Virus record (IMG/VR): IMGVR_UViG_3300023174_000653
Span: 1-23,315 of that record
Direction: 5' to 3' (one strand)
Length of the DNA: 23,315 nucleotides
Source: a virus
This document shows positions 14,315-19,745 of this stretch, one piece after another. The notes under the pieces are model-generated. The model saw only the letters and a list, made by a program, of their open reading frames with translations. It was not told where the DNA came from and made no database searches. A program made the position numbers and the translations under genes. The number at the start of each line of letters is the position of its first letter. Position 1 is the stretch's first letter.

Positions 14315-15096
14315 AAGTAGTCTTAACTGGATCTCGTGGCTATGTAGGAACGGCAACCAGAGAACTCCTTGAAGACTCAGGGTATGAAGTAATTGAAGTA
14401 GATAAAAAAATAGGCAGAAACACTATCTATCTATTTAGTTATTTGTTTAATCAAGATCCAATAGCCATAATCCACCTATCAGCCTTAAAGTCTATTCCAG
14501 AATCTAAGAAGAAGCCTTGGCTTTATTACTTTAATAATATCCTTTCTACCTTATCTACTGCTATTGTGGCTAGAGTGTCATCTATACCAGTGGTATTTGC
14601 GTCCTCTGCAGCCGTTTACAGCCCTTTTAATGCCTATGCTAGGGGTAAGGTATGGGAAGAACGACTATTAGGCCTCATTTGCCCTGCAGTGGCCGTTTTG
14701 AGGTACTTCAACATAGTAGGCAAAACACCAACGGTAAATGATTATGGATCAACAAATCTATTTGAAATAATTAGACGGGATCCAAATATACAAATTAACA
14801 GTATTACCTCTACTAGAGATTATGTACATGTCCTAGATATAGCCAGAGCAAATGTTATGGCTATGGAGCATTTACAGAAGAACGGTTCATTCACAACAGA
14901 TATATTTACTGGAGAGCCTAGAACATTACTTGATGTTGTTCATGAATATGGACAAAATGGACATATAGTACATTACACAGTATTAGGTGCAGAAGATGCA
15001 TCTACAATTCCTACCTTAGATAACAGGGCTATCTTTGGCTGGGAACCAGCATATACATTCAAGCAAGCAATTCAATCAGAAATCAAGGAGAAATAA
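14311..15096 (+). CDS. NAD-dependent sugar epimerase (GalE-like, short)
   Basis: 261 aa from ATG 14311 (AGGTGG 5 nt upstream; ATGA overlap with previous stop), rather than GTG 14302. Rossmann motif TGSRGYVG (G7, G10, G13), then SALK, VVFASSAAVYS with S98/S99, and YARGK with Y109 and K113, the extended-SDR catalytic set. LRYFNIVG is typical of UDP-galactose 4-epimerases. It is shorter than GalE (~330 aa), so part of the substrate domain is reduced. Likely supplies an epimerised nucleotide sugar (for example UDP-GalNAc or UDP-Gal) to the two upstream glycosyltransferases. Substrate is inferred. Confidence 0.88.
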   Translation: MKVVLTGSRGYVGTATRELLEDSGYEVIEVDKKIGRNTIYLFSYLFNQDPIAIIHLSALKSIPESKKKPWLYYFNNILSTLSTAIVARVSSIPVVFASSAAVYSPFNAYARGKVWEERLLGLICPAVAVLRYFNIVGKTPTVNDYGSTNLFEIIRRDPNIQINSITSTRDYVHVLDIARANVMAMEHLQKNGSFTTDIFTGEPRTLLDVVHEYGQNGHIVHYTVLGAEDASTIPTLDNRAIFGWEPAYTFKQAIQSEIKEK

Positions 15097-15329
15097 TGTC
15101 ACCAGTAGAATGGGCAGGCTTAGCAGTAGCCGTAACAACAATAGTAACTGCCTATGTAGGATCAATTAGATGGCTAGTCAAGCACTATCTATCTGAACTG
15201 CATAAAAATGGAGGCACATCACTCAGAGATTCCGTTGATAGATTAGAGACACAGGTTGAACAAATAGTCTTAATCTTAATGGCGGAAGGTGTAAAACCTA
15301 AAAGAAAAGCACCATCAAAGGAGAAATAA
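15096..15329 (+). CDS. Small membrane protein, holin candidate 1
   Basis: 77 aa, TAATG overlap with the epimerase and AAGGAG just upstream. One hydrophobic segment at residues ~7-27 (AGLAVAVTTIVTAYVGSI), then HKNGGTSLRDSVDRLETQVE, a probable coiled coil, and a basic tail KPKRKAPSKEK. The GG-SLRD pattern is common in small membrane proteins in actinophage lysis cassettes (DUF2746-like). With one membrane span it may be a class III-like holin or a partner of the next gene. Call rests on topology and location. Confidence 0.65.
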   Translation: MSPVEWAGLAVAVTTIVTAYVGSIRWLVKHYLSELHKNGGTSLRDSVDRLETQVEQIVLILMAEGVKPKRKAPSKEK

Positions 15330-15330
15330 A

Positions 15331-15546
15331 ATGGCAACAAAGAAAGTAGCAGTAAAGACAGTTAAGGATCAATTACTAGCAGCAGGAGCCTCTTATCTTA
15401 GAGCATCTGCAGCAGCAGTACTTGCTATGTACATGGCAGGAATCACAGATCCAAAGGTATTAGCAAACGCATTTGCAGCAGGACTACTTGGTCCTCTCGT
15501 AAAGGCACTACAGCCTAATGAAAAAGAATTTGGCATTAAAAAGTAA
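15331..15546 (+). CDS. Small membrane protein, holin candidate 2
   Basis: 71 aa; AAGGAG lies 8 nt upstream and only one base separates it from holin candidate 1. Basic N-terminus (ATKKVAVKTVKDQ) and two hydrophobic stretches: YLRASAAAVLAMYMAGI and ALANAF-AAGLLGPLVKAL region. The DP-x-x-L-A-N-A-F motif with GLLGPL is reminiscent of small phage holins of actinophages. The pair suggests a holin plus antiholin or two-component system. The promoter of the next transcript (TTGGCA) lies inside its last codons. Confidence 0.65.
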   Translation: MATKKVAVKTVKDQLLAAGASYLRASAAAVLAMYMAGITDPKVLANAFAAGLLGPLVKALQPNEKEFGIKK

Positions 15547-15559
15547 ATAAGAGTACAAT
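15530..15559 (+). promoter_or_regulatory. Promoter TTGGCA-N18-TACAAT
   Basis: -35 TTGGCA (15530-15535) and -10 TACAAT (15554-15559), 18 nt apart. The -35 lies within the end of holin candidate 2. The predicted start (~15566) coincides with the 5' edge of a stem-loop that ends in a terminator 84 nt later. Confidence 0.6.
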
Positions 15560-15565
15560 AGGGCT

Positions 15566-15649
15566 ATGTAGATCAAATACAGATCCACCACTATTTGTCT
15601 GTTCATTAATCTACAAGGAAGGGCCTCAGAGTTAATCTGGGGCTCTTTT
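15566..15649 (+). ncRNA. Candidate small RNA 1 (~84 nt)
   Basis: Non-coding unit from promoter to terminator. The 5' domain pairs TGTAGAT (15567-15573) with ATCTACA (15609-15615), and inside it CAAATA (15574-15579) with TATTTG (15592-15597). The apical loop is CAGATCCACCAC, C-rich and unpaired. The 3' domain is the intrinsic terminator (15621-15649). The layout (5' hairpin at +1, accessible C-rich loop, terminator) is that of a trans-acting sRNA. Alternatively, it is the untranslated end of the holin mRNA. No ORF with a ribosome site is present. Confidence 0.5.
15621..15649 (+). terminator. Intrinsic terminator after holin genes / sRNA 1
   Basis: GGGCCTCAGA (15621-15630), loop GTTAA, TCTGGGGCTC (15636-15645): a 10-bp stem with two G-U pairs, then TTTT. 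It ends the late (structural and lysis) transcript. Confidence 0.9.
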
Positions 15650-15798
15650 CCTATTCTAGGCATTCCTACCTAGGGTAAGCCCTAAAAGTGTCTTAAAAGG
15701 GCCTTAGAAGGCTTCTAAAGGGCATCCTAGAGACTTGCATAGACTATAGACTTAAAGTAAAATAGTACAAAAGGTACAAAACGGACATTTAGGACATA
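15650..15798 (+). promoter_or_regulatory. Intergenic control region with inverted repeats and promoter
   Basis: Holds a small hairpin TAGGG/CCCTA (15671-15684), an inverted repeat TTAGAAG-G-CTTCTAA (15704-15718) that could be an operator, and a promoter: TTGCAT (15735-15740), 17 nt, TAAAAT (15758-15763). Transcription would start near 15770 and read into the zinc-ribbon gene at 15799. The spacing puts the inverted repeat just upstream of the -35, a reasonable activator or repressor site. Confidence 0.55.
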
Positions 15799-16089
15799 AT
15801 GAAATATTGTGCAATGTGTAACATTAAGAAGCCCTATGAGCAATTTAATAGGGCATCCAGGAAATACGGAGATGGCTATAATTCGTATTGTAGGTCCTGT
15901 GCTAGCCATTACTATTTTAGTCGTAAAGCCATAACCCAAAAAGGGCAGGTATTTATAGAACACAAAGAATGTAGATTTTGCGGGATAGATTACAATATAT
16001 CTGAGTTTGGCAAAATGAAAACTAATGATGATGGATATAACGACTATTGTAAAATATGCTGGAGAAAAACAATATTAAAGGCTTTATAA
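15799..16089 (+). CDS. Double zinc-ribbon protein
   Basis: 96 aa with two tandem copies of one module: CAMCNIKKPYEQF...DGYNSYCRSC (Cys 4, 7, 31, 34) and CRFCGIDYNISEF...DGYNDYCKIC (Cys 58, 61, 84, 87). The same CxxC-F-CxxC module heads the endonuclease VII and HNH proteins downstream, but no nuclease domain is present here. It probably binds nucleic acid or a nuclease partner through Zn. First gene after the promoter at 15735, suggesting early expression. Ribosome site AGGACA is weak. Confidence 0.8.
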   Translation: MKYCAMCNIKKPYEQFNRASRKYGDGYNSYCRSCASHYYFSRKAITQKGQVFIEHKECRFCGIDYNISEFGKMKTNDDGYNDYCKICWRKTILKAL

Positions 16090-16113
16090 GCCAAGATAGT
16101 GTAAACTAGAGTA

Positions 16114-16254
16114 ATGAACGAGTATCGTGAAGGTTTCACAGACGGATATATCTTTGCCAAGGAAGAACTGGTGGAGAGATTATTTGAGGTTGAAGGTCTA
16201 GATGACTGGACTGTTGATCAGATCTGTGATTTAATTGAGAAGAACAAACTATAA
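16114..16254 (+). CDS. Small acidic helical protein, 46 aa
   Basis: Begins MNEYREGFTDGYIFAKEEL and ends CDLIEKNKL. The EGF-DGYIFAKE-ELVERLF pattern, with a predicted helix and a second helix WTVDQICDLIE, is similar to small conserved phage proteins of unknown role. There is no Shine-Dalgarno; a TAAACT box lies at 16102-16107, 6 nt before the ATG, so a leaderless transcript is possible. The stop is followed at once by the near-perfect ribosome site of the mini-ORF at 16266. Confidence 0.6.
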   Translation: MNEYREGFTDGYIFAKEELVERLFEVEGLDDWTVDQICDLIEKNKL

Positions 16255-16265
16255 AGGAGGTAAAT

Positions 16266-16349
16266 ATGATCAATGGTAGGGGCAGTTCAACCAACCAAAG
16301 GAGATATTTATTAACGGAAAACATAATCTGTGGCAAAGAGTTGCAATAG
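16266..16349 (+). CDS. 27-aa mini-ORF overlapping endolysin start
   Basis: Starts MINGRGSS and ends GKELQ. It has the strongest ribosome site in the window, AAAGGAGGTAAAT before ATG, yet codes for only 27 hydrophilic residues and overlaps the presumed endolysin start (16310) in another frame. It may act as a regulatory leader ORF that controls endolysin translation by coupling, or mark a frameshift joining it to the endolysin frame. No family recognised. Confidence 0.4.
   Translation: MINGRGSSTNQRRYLLTENIICGKELQ
16297..16312 (+). promoter_or_regulatory. Ribosome site deciding AUU start of endolysin
   Basis: AAAGGAG, 6-nt spacer ATATTT, then ATT AAC GGA. The spacing is ideal for initiation at ATT. 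AUU is a rare but known bacterial start (infC, pcnB) that keeps expression low and IF3-sensitive. Confidence 0.5.
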
Positions 16350-16717
16350 TCTCTTTGTTAGCGATATTTATACAATTAAACATGGCACCACAAGCAGTAC
16401 CAATCGTATATACACCAAGACCACCTCTCATGAGCGTAAATGCCAAAGAGGTAGCAAGAGAATTACTTAATAAAGAGCAATTTCTCTGTTTGACCAAGTT
16501 AGTTGGCAAGGAGTCAAGTTGGAGGCCAAGTGCTCAAAACAAGAACTCTTCAGCCTCTGGACTTGGACAGTTATTAGATTCTACATACTCTAGACTGGGT
16601 ATGAAACAGTCTGATTCAGGAGTAGCACAATTAGTTGCAACATTGTCCTACATTCATAGACGCTGGGTAACTCCATGCAACGCATGGGCTAACTGGCAAA
16701 AGCATAAGTCATACTAA
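16310..16717 (+). CDS. Endolysin: transglycosylase/lysozyme-like, secreted, probable AUU start
   Basis: 135 residues if begun at ATT 16310, 6 nt after AAAGGAG (16297-16303). The frame has no ATG, GTG or TTG between a stop at 16277 and TTG 16355; starting at 16355 or ATG 16382 would cut away much of a signal-like sequence (basic start, hydrophobic residues 11-22, then MAPQAVP). The domain shows LTKLVGKESSW with likely catalytic Glu68, SASGLGQLLDSTYSRLG, and YIHRRWVTPCNAWANW, typical of soluble lytic transglycosylase-like phage lysins that cut peptidoglycan glycan strands. A signal or anchor N-terminus would fit export without large holin pores. Confidence 0.8.
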   Translation: MNGKHNLWQRVAIVSLLAIFIQLNMAPQAVPIVYTPRPPLMSVNAKEVARELLNKEQFLCLTKLVGKESSWRPSAQNKNSSASGLGQLLDSTYSRLGMKQSDSGVAQLVATLSYIHRRWVTPCNAWANWQKHKSY

Positions 16718-16727
16718 GGAGGATAAA

Positions 16728-16823
16728 ATGCCAGAACAAAATATTGAAGATTTAAATCTAGAATATACTGAAGTATGGAGCCGTGACAAAGACGGTAATC
16801 TTGTAAAAGTAAAGATGTATTAA
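16728..16823 (+). CDS. 31-aa small protein, tandem copy 1
   Basis: Starts MPEQNIEDLNLEY, with WSRDKDGNLVKVK near the end. Ribosome site AAGGAGG 6 nt upstream of ATG. It shares the leader AAGGAG(G/A)ATAAA-ATG-CCAGAA and the RDxDGNxVK motif with the next gene, so the two are tandem duplicates. The D-x-D-G-N motif resembles a short turn or metal-binding loop. Unknown function; it sits between endolysin and sRNA 2, so a role in lysis or early takeover is possible. Confidence 0.6.
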   Translation: MPEQNIEDLNLEYTEVWSRDKDGNLVKVKMY

Positions 16824-16833
16824 GGAGAATAAA

Positions 16834-16920
16834 ATGCCAGAAGAAATTACACAAGAAGAAATTAATAGAATTTATGACCGTGATGAAAACGGAAATAAAG
16901 TAAAAAATCAATTAGATTGA
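16834..16920 (+). CDS. 28-aa small protein, tandem copy 2
   Basis: Starts MPEEITQEEINRIY and contains DRDENGNKVK. AAGGAGA before the ATG, 10 nt after copy 1's stop. The TGA stop is part of the -35 box (TTGACA) of the downstream promoter. Highly charged, probably short helix plus turn. Conserved MPE start and RD-x-NGN-x-VK ending support real coding despite the length. Confidence 0.55.
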   Translation: MPEEITQEEINRIYDRDENGNKVKNQLD

Positions 16921-16946
16921 CACAACAAAGTAGCAGATGCTACAAT
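16917..16946 (+). promoter_or_regulatory. Strong promoter TTGACA-N18-TACAAT with extended -10
   Basis: -35 TTGACA (16917-16922, consensus) and -10 TACAAT (16941-16946) 18 nt apart, with TGC just before the -10. Predicted start about 16952-16953, at the foot of a 5' hairpin. The best vegetative promoter in the window. Confidence 0.75.
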
Positions 16947-16951
16947 AGAAC

Positions 16952-17041
16952 TCTATGTTGTTCACCTCCAAGTAACTCATAGAACCTGAAGGGCCTTACG
17001 CTGTTTCTTCCCAGTTTCTTGCGTAGGGTCCTTCTTTTTTT
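16952..17041 (+). ncRNA. Candidate small RNA 2 with anti-Shine-Dalgarno loop (~90 nt)
   Basis: Unit from strong promoter to strong terminator without a credible ORF. The 5' stem TCTATG (16952-16957) pairs with CATAGA (16978-16983), starting at the predicted +1. Its 20-nt loop holds CACCTCC (16963-16969), identical to the core of the 16S rRNA 3' end and complementary to GGAGGTG. It could pair with ribosome sites such as GGAGGT of the mini-ORF at 16266 or GGAGG at 16728. The 3' half is the terminator. Transcription and targets are predicted only. Confidence 0.55.
16988..17041 (+). terminator. Strong intrinsic terminator
   Basis: GAAGGGCCTTACGC (16988-17001) pairs with GCGTAGGGTCCTTC (17021-17034): 14 bp with two G-U pairs, followed by seven T. 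Ends sRNA 2 and upstream readthrough. Confidence 0.93.
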
Positions 17042-17047
17042 GTTTAT

Positions 17048-17077
17048 TTGACATTTGAAAAATAGTCATGGTACACT
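17048..17077 (+). promoter_or_regulatory. Promoter TTGACA-N18-TACACT with extended -10
   Basis: -35 TTGACA (17048-17053) and -10 TACACT (17072-17077), with TGG just before the -10, only a few bases after the preceding terminator. It would drive the downstream early genes, start near 17084. Confidence 0.7.
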
Positions 17078-17083
17078 GGTAAC

Positions 17084-17249
17084 ACTTCAGAGCGTTTAGA
17101 GATCGCATCAATGTTGGTTCTGGAGGGACTACGGGCAGATTGCTTGAGTCTCGTTGAATCCTCACCGCAAGTGCTGGACTACGATGCAGTACAAAGGGCG
17201 AAGCCCTGTCTTTAATTTAAAGATTTATTTCTATATGTTAAGGACAGCC
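17084..17249 (+). ncRNA. Structured leader or third small RNA
   Basis: Non-coding stretch of ~165 nt after the promoter. Possible stems: GCATC (17105-17109) with GATGC (17183-17187); GGGACT (17125-17130) with AGTCTC (17147-17152); and AGGGC-GAA-GCCCT (17195-17207), followed by TGTCTTT. The 8-mer GGACTACG occurs twice (17126 and 17176). It may be a long 5' leader or an RNA ending near 17213; the U-run is weak. I do not see a valid tRNA fold. Confidence 0.3.
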
Positions 17250-17501
17250 ATGGGCAGATTCAGAAAGGAAAAGAAAATGGGAAGTAATATAAATTGGATA
17301 GATGAAAGAAGTCCTTTCAAAAAAGAAAAGGATTATATAGATAGTAGAAATACTACTAATGGATGGAAGACTATTATTAATAGGGATAACTTTATTAATT
17401 GTAATGCTTGCACTAGAAGAATCAGAGTAAATCAAAAGATGCTTTGGCATGTAGAGTCAGATTTAAAAATGCATCAACCAAAAGATTGTAAGTTATGGTA
17501 A
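17250..17501 (+). CDS. Small zinc-finger-like protein
   Basis: 83 aa from ATG 17250 (AAGGA 5 nt upstream); ATG 17277 behind AAAGGA is an equal alternative (74 aa). After a basic, charged first half comes NCNACTRRIRVNQKMLWHVES with C51, C54 and later H75 and C80, a possible Zn site of the C2HC type. The pattern resembles small phage proteins with a CxxC knuckle and a following Trp. First gene after the structured leader. Function unknown, perhaps nucleic acid binding. Confidence 0.65.
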   Translation: MGRFRKEKKMGSNINWIDERSPFKKEKDYIDSRNTTNGWKTIINRDNFINCNACTRRIRVNQKMLWHVESDLKMHQPKDCKLW

Positions 17502-17503
17502 TT

Positions 17504-17635
17504 ATGGATAATATATTTAAAGCCATAATAACGGCAGGCGTTACTAATCTAGTAACAGATAATTTAATCTTAGCCATATGCCTTGGCTGGGCTGTATACC
17601 TATATGAAAGTAAAAAAGATGAAGAAAGCATATGA
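17504..17635 (+). CDS. Small membrane protein, 43 aa
   Basis: Starts MDNIFKAIITAGV; residues ~20-34 (NLILAICLGWAVYLY) form one likely membrane helix, followed by a charged tail ESKKDEESI. No good ribosome site, so translation is probably coupled to the previous gene, 2 nt upstream. Role unknown; possible superinfection exclusion or holin accessory on topology alone. Confidence 0.5.
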   Translation: MDNIFKAIITAGVTNLVTDNLILAICLGWAVYLYESKKDEESI

Positions 17636-17864
17636 GCCAGTGATAGTTAAAACCTTTTGGAACAAACACACTGCAAAAGAACTTAACGCTATGTCTGATG
17701 AACAGGTTATGCAGTTAATTGATTCTCATGTTGAAAGATTTATGGATTCCTGGCAAAAAAGGAATAAGGGCAAAGACTTTCCAGATCTAGCCAAAGGAAC
17801 AATTGCTGATGTAAGGAACAAAAGAACAAATGTCAGTAAAGCACCAAGAATAATTGAAAAGTGA
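17619..17864 (+). CDS. Basic helical protein, unknown
   Basis: 81 aa from ATG 17619; ATG 17604 is also possible. Contains KTFWNKHTAKELNAMSDEQ, then VMQLIDSHVERFMDSWQKRN and a basic C-terminal tail. Helical and Lys-rich, with no Cys. The start overlaps the preceding small membrane protein by 17 nt. No family recognised. The frame is clean and its composition agrees with its neighbours. Confidence 0.6.
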   Translation: MKKAYEPVIVKTFWNKHTAKELNAMSDEQVMQLIDSHVERFMDSWQKRNKGKDFPDLAKGTIADVRNKRTNVSKAPRIIEK

Positions 17865-17868
17865 TACA

Positions 17869-18099
17869 ATGGTAAAAAGATATTTCTTTAACTCAAGAAA
17901 TGAAAAACACTATAACAAGAAAAGGGGACCAAAAATGGGTGGTTACATAGGACTAGAAAGTGATAAGTCAGAATTTATTAGAGGACAAGTTACACCTCAA
18001 CATGCAGTACAAGAAGCAATAGATGGATTAAATGCAGCAACTAATCGCCTAGACAAATTGATCCGTGAGATGCAAGGCAATTGTGAATGTCAAAATTAA
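17869..18099 (+). CDS. Small protein, unknown (start uncertain)
   Basis: 76 aa from ATG 17869, or 54 aa from ATG 17935 (MGGYIGLES), which has the better site AAAAGGGG. An extended -10-like TGATACAAT (17862-17870) overlaps the first ATG and would favour the later start. The conserved-looking part is GGYIGLESDKSEF, then a helix with AVQEAIDGLNAATNRLDKLI and the end CECQN. It overlaps the endonuclease VII gene by 13 nt. Function unknown. Confidence 0.6.
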   Translation: MVKRYFFNSRNEKHYNKKRGPKMGGYIGLESDKSEFIRGQVTPQHAVQEAIDGLNAATNRLDKLIREMQGNCECQN

Positions 18100-18518
18100 A
18101 ATATTGTAAACATTGTAATCAAACTCTTCCTATTGATTTGTTTTGCAATAACAGCAAATCTAAAGATGGTAAACAATTTTATTGTAGAGATTGTGCCAAT
18201 AAGAAAACAAGAGAACACAGAGCAAAGCATATAGAAACATATAGACCTGTATGGAGAAAAGAATCATTACAAAGAGTTGGTTTTACTACAAAATTATTTG
18301 ATGAAATGCTTAAGGCTCAAGGAAATCTTTGTGCTTTGTGTGGATCAGATAATCCTGGTGGTAGATGGAACAGATTCTTTGCTGATCACAATCATGAGAC
18401 TGGAAAACCAAGAGGACTTTTATGTTTTCATTGCAATACAGCACTAGGAATTATTGAAGCAAGAGAGTATTCTTGGCTAGAAAAAGCAAGACAGTATTTA
18501 GATGAAAGAGGAATCTAA
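18087..18518 (+). CDS. Recombination endonuclease VII family protein
   Basis: 143 aa. N-terminal zinc module C7-C10 / C33-C36, then the endonuclease VII domain (PF02945): LCALCGS (C82, C85), FFADHNHETGKPRGLLCFHCN with D100, H101, H103 and C113, C116, and LG just after. This ββα-metal nuclease resolves branched DNA in T4; here it may act in recombination, packaging or homing. The histidine/aspartate set equals T4 D40, H41, H43. Overlaps upstream gene; stop overlaps the GT start (TAATG). Confidence 0.9.
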   Translation: MSKLKYCKHCNQTLPIDLFCNNSKSKDGKQFYCRDCANKKTREHRAKHIETYRPVWRKESLQRVGFTTKLFDEMLKAQGNLCALCGSDNPGGRWNRFFADHNHETGKPRGLLCFHCNTALGIIEAREYSWLEKARQYLDERGI

Positions 18519-19582
18519 TGCAAAAGATGCGTTTTCATGTAATTGCATTACCCCATACGCAGGTAACTGAAGAGTATTTTTCGTGTGCGTATTCTGCTAA
18601 GGTTCATGGCTTTGTAAGAATGATGACAAGCCTTGGTCATGAGGTTTTTCTTTATGCTGGGGAAGAAACAACATCTGAGCCAACAGAGTTAATTACCTGT
18701 TTAAATGAAGATGAGCGATTAAAGGCAGTAGGCAATAACCATTACACATCAGCATCTTTTGACATAAATCTACCTCATTGGCAAATCTTTAATGGTAATG
18801 CAATTAAAGAAGTAGCCAAGCGTATTAAGAAAAAAGACTTTATCTGCCTAATAGGTGGATTAGCCCAGAAGCCAATTGCTGATGCTTTCCCAGAACATAT
18901 GTCTGTTGAGTTTGGCATTGGATACTCAGGAACATTTGCTAAGTATAAAGTCTTTGAATCTAATACTTGGAGAGCAGCAGTATATTCACAATGGAAGAAC
19001 GCTGCCTCAGTTGATATTAACTTCTTTGACACAGTTATCAATGGTTATTTTGATACTGAGAACTTTCCAATGCAATTAGACAAAAAGGATTATTATGTCT
19101 ATTTAGGTAGAATGACTCAACGCAAAGGCGTAGACATAGCCAGCCAAGCCTGCGAAGCAGCAGGAGTTAAATTAATCATGGCAGGATCAGGAAACTATAT
19201 TCCTAAGTATGGTGAGTACATAGGAGAAGTCAATGCTCATGAGCGTAAGAAACTTCTTGGAGAAGCCATAGCAGCCTTTAGTCCTACCCTTTACCTTGAA
19301 CCCTTCTGTAACAGCCACATAGAGGCTCTGGCAGTAGGAACTCCTGTTATAACAACTAACCTAGGTATCTTTACAGAAACCGTCCAGAATGGCTTCAATG
19401 GCTTTAGATGCGATACTCTGGCTGAGTTCGTAAAAGCGACGGAAGATGTAAAGAAACTTGATCCAAGAATGATAGCAACAGATGCATATATAAACTATTC
19501 TATGGATGTAATCAGATATCAATACGATAGATATTTCAATAGATTATTAACCTTATGGGACAAGGGTTGGTATCAACTGTGA
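18518..19582 (+). CDS. GT4-family glycosyltransferase
   Basis: 354 aa, GT-B fold. The C-terminal half has YLGRMTQRKGVDIASQA, LIMAGSGN, and LEPFCNSHIEALAVGTPVI with E261-x7-E269, the donor-binding motif of retaining GT4 enzymes, then NGFNGFRC. The N-terminal half SAKVHGFVRMMTSLGHEVFLYAG fits the acceptor domain. It stands apart from the cassette at 11-15 kb, between an endonuclease and zinc-ribbon genes, so it may act on another target, for example DNA base sugars or host surface. Start ATG has GAGG upstream. Confidence 0.88.
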   Translation: MQKMRFHVIALPHTQVTEEYFSCAYSAKVHGFVRMMTSLGHEVFLYAGEETTSEPTELITCLNEDERLKAVGNNHYTSASFDINLPHWQIFNGNAIKEVAKRIKKKDFICLIGGLAQKPIADAFPEHMSVEFGIGYSGTFAKYKVFESNTWRAAVYSQWKNAASVDINFFDTVINGYFDTENFPMQLDKKDYYVYLGRMTQRKGVDIASQACEAAGVKLIMAGSGNYIPKYGEYIGEVNAHERKKLLGEAIAAFSPTLYLEPFCNSHIEALAVGTPVITTNLGIFTETVQNGFNGFRCDTLAEFVKATEDVKKLDPRMIATDAYINYSMDVIRYQYDRYFNRLLTLWDKGWYQL

Positions 19583-19734
19583 AGTGTTATTTTGACCAAT
19601 GTGAGCAAAAAGTAGAATGGCATATATTTGTTGATCCTGGTACATATTCTTGTGATGATCATGCTCCAGGAGATTATGTTCAACCTCTCACAGACAATTC
19701 TCAGGAAATCGTTACACAAAAGTTACCTAAATAG
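19579..19734 (+). CDS. 51-aa zinc-finger-like protein (GTG start)
   Basis: Starts GTG in GTGA overlap with the glycosyltransferase stop. Sequence MKCYFDQCEQKVEWHI and GTYSCDDHAPGDY: C3, C8, C25 and H28 make a plausible zinc site. Similar short proteins (C-x4-C...WH...C-x2-H) are seen in actinophage genomes. No further assignment. The gene explains an otherwise empty 150-nt gap. Confidence 0.65.
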   Translation: MKCYFDQCEQKVEWHIFVDPGTYSCDDHAPGDYVQPLTDNSQEIVTQKLPK

Positions 19735-19745
19735 GGTCATATTTG

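Noticed and set aside
15704-15718. Attachment site for integration
   Set aside because: Only a short inverted repeat; no integrase, tRNA end or core duplication in the window. Better seen as an operator candidate.
16355-16381. TTG 16355 as endolysin start
   Set aside because: No Shine-Dalgarno and it would remove the basic residues and half of the hydrophobic segment; ATT 16310 fits better, though not proven.
17101-17190. tRNA-like sequence (GTTGAATCC resembling a T-arm)
   Set aside because: No 7-bp acceptor stem, anticodon arm or proper T-stem could be built; kept only as structured RNA candidate.
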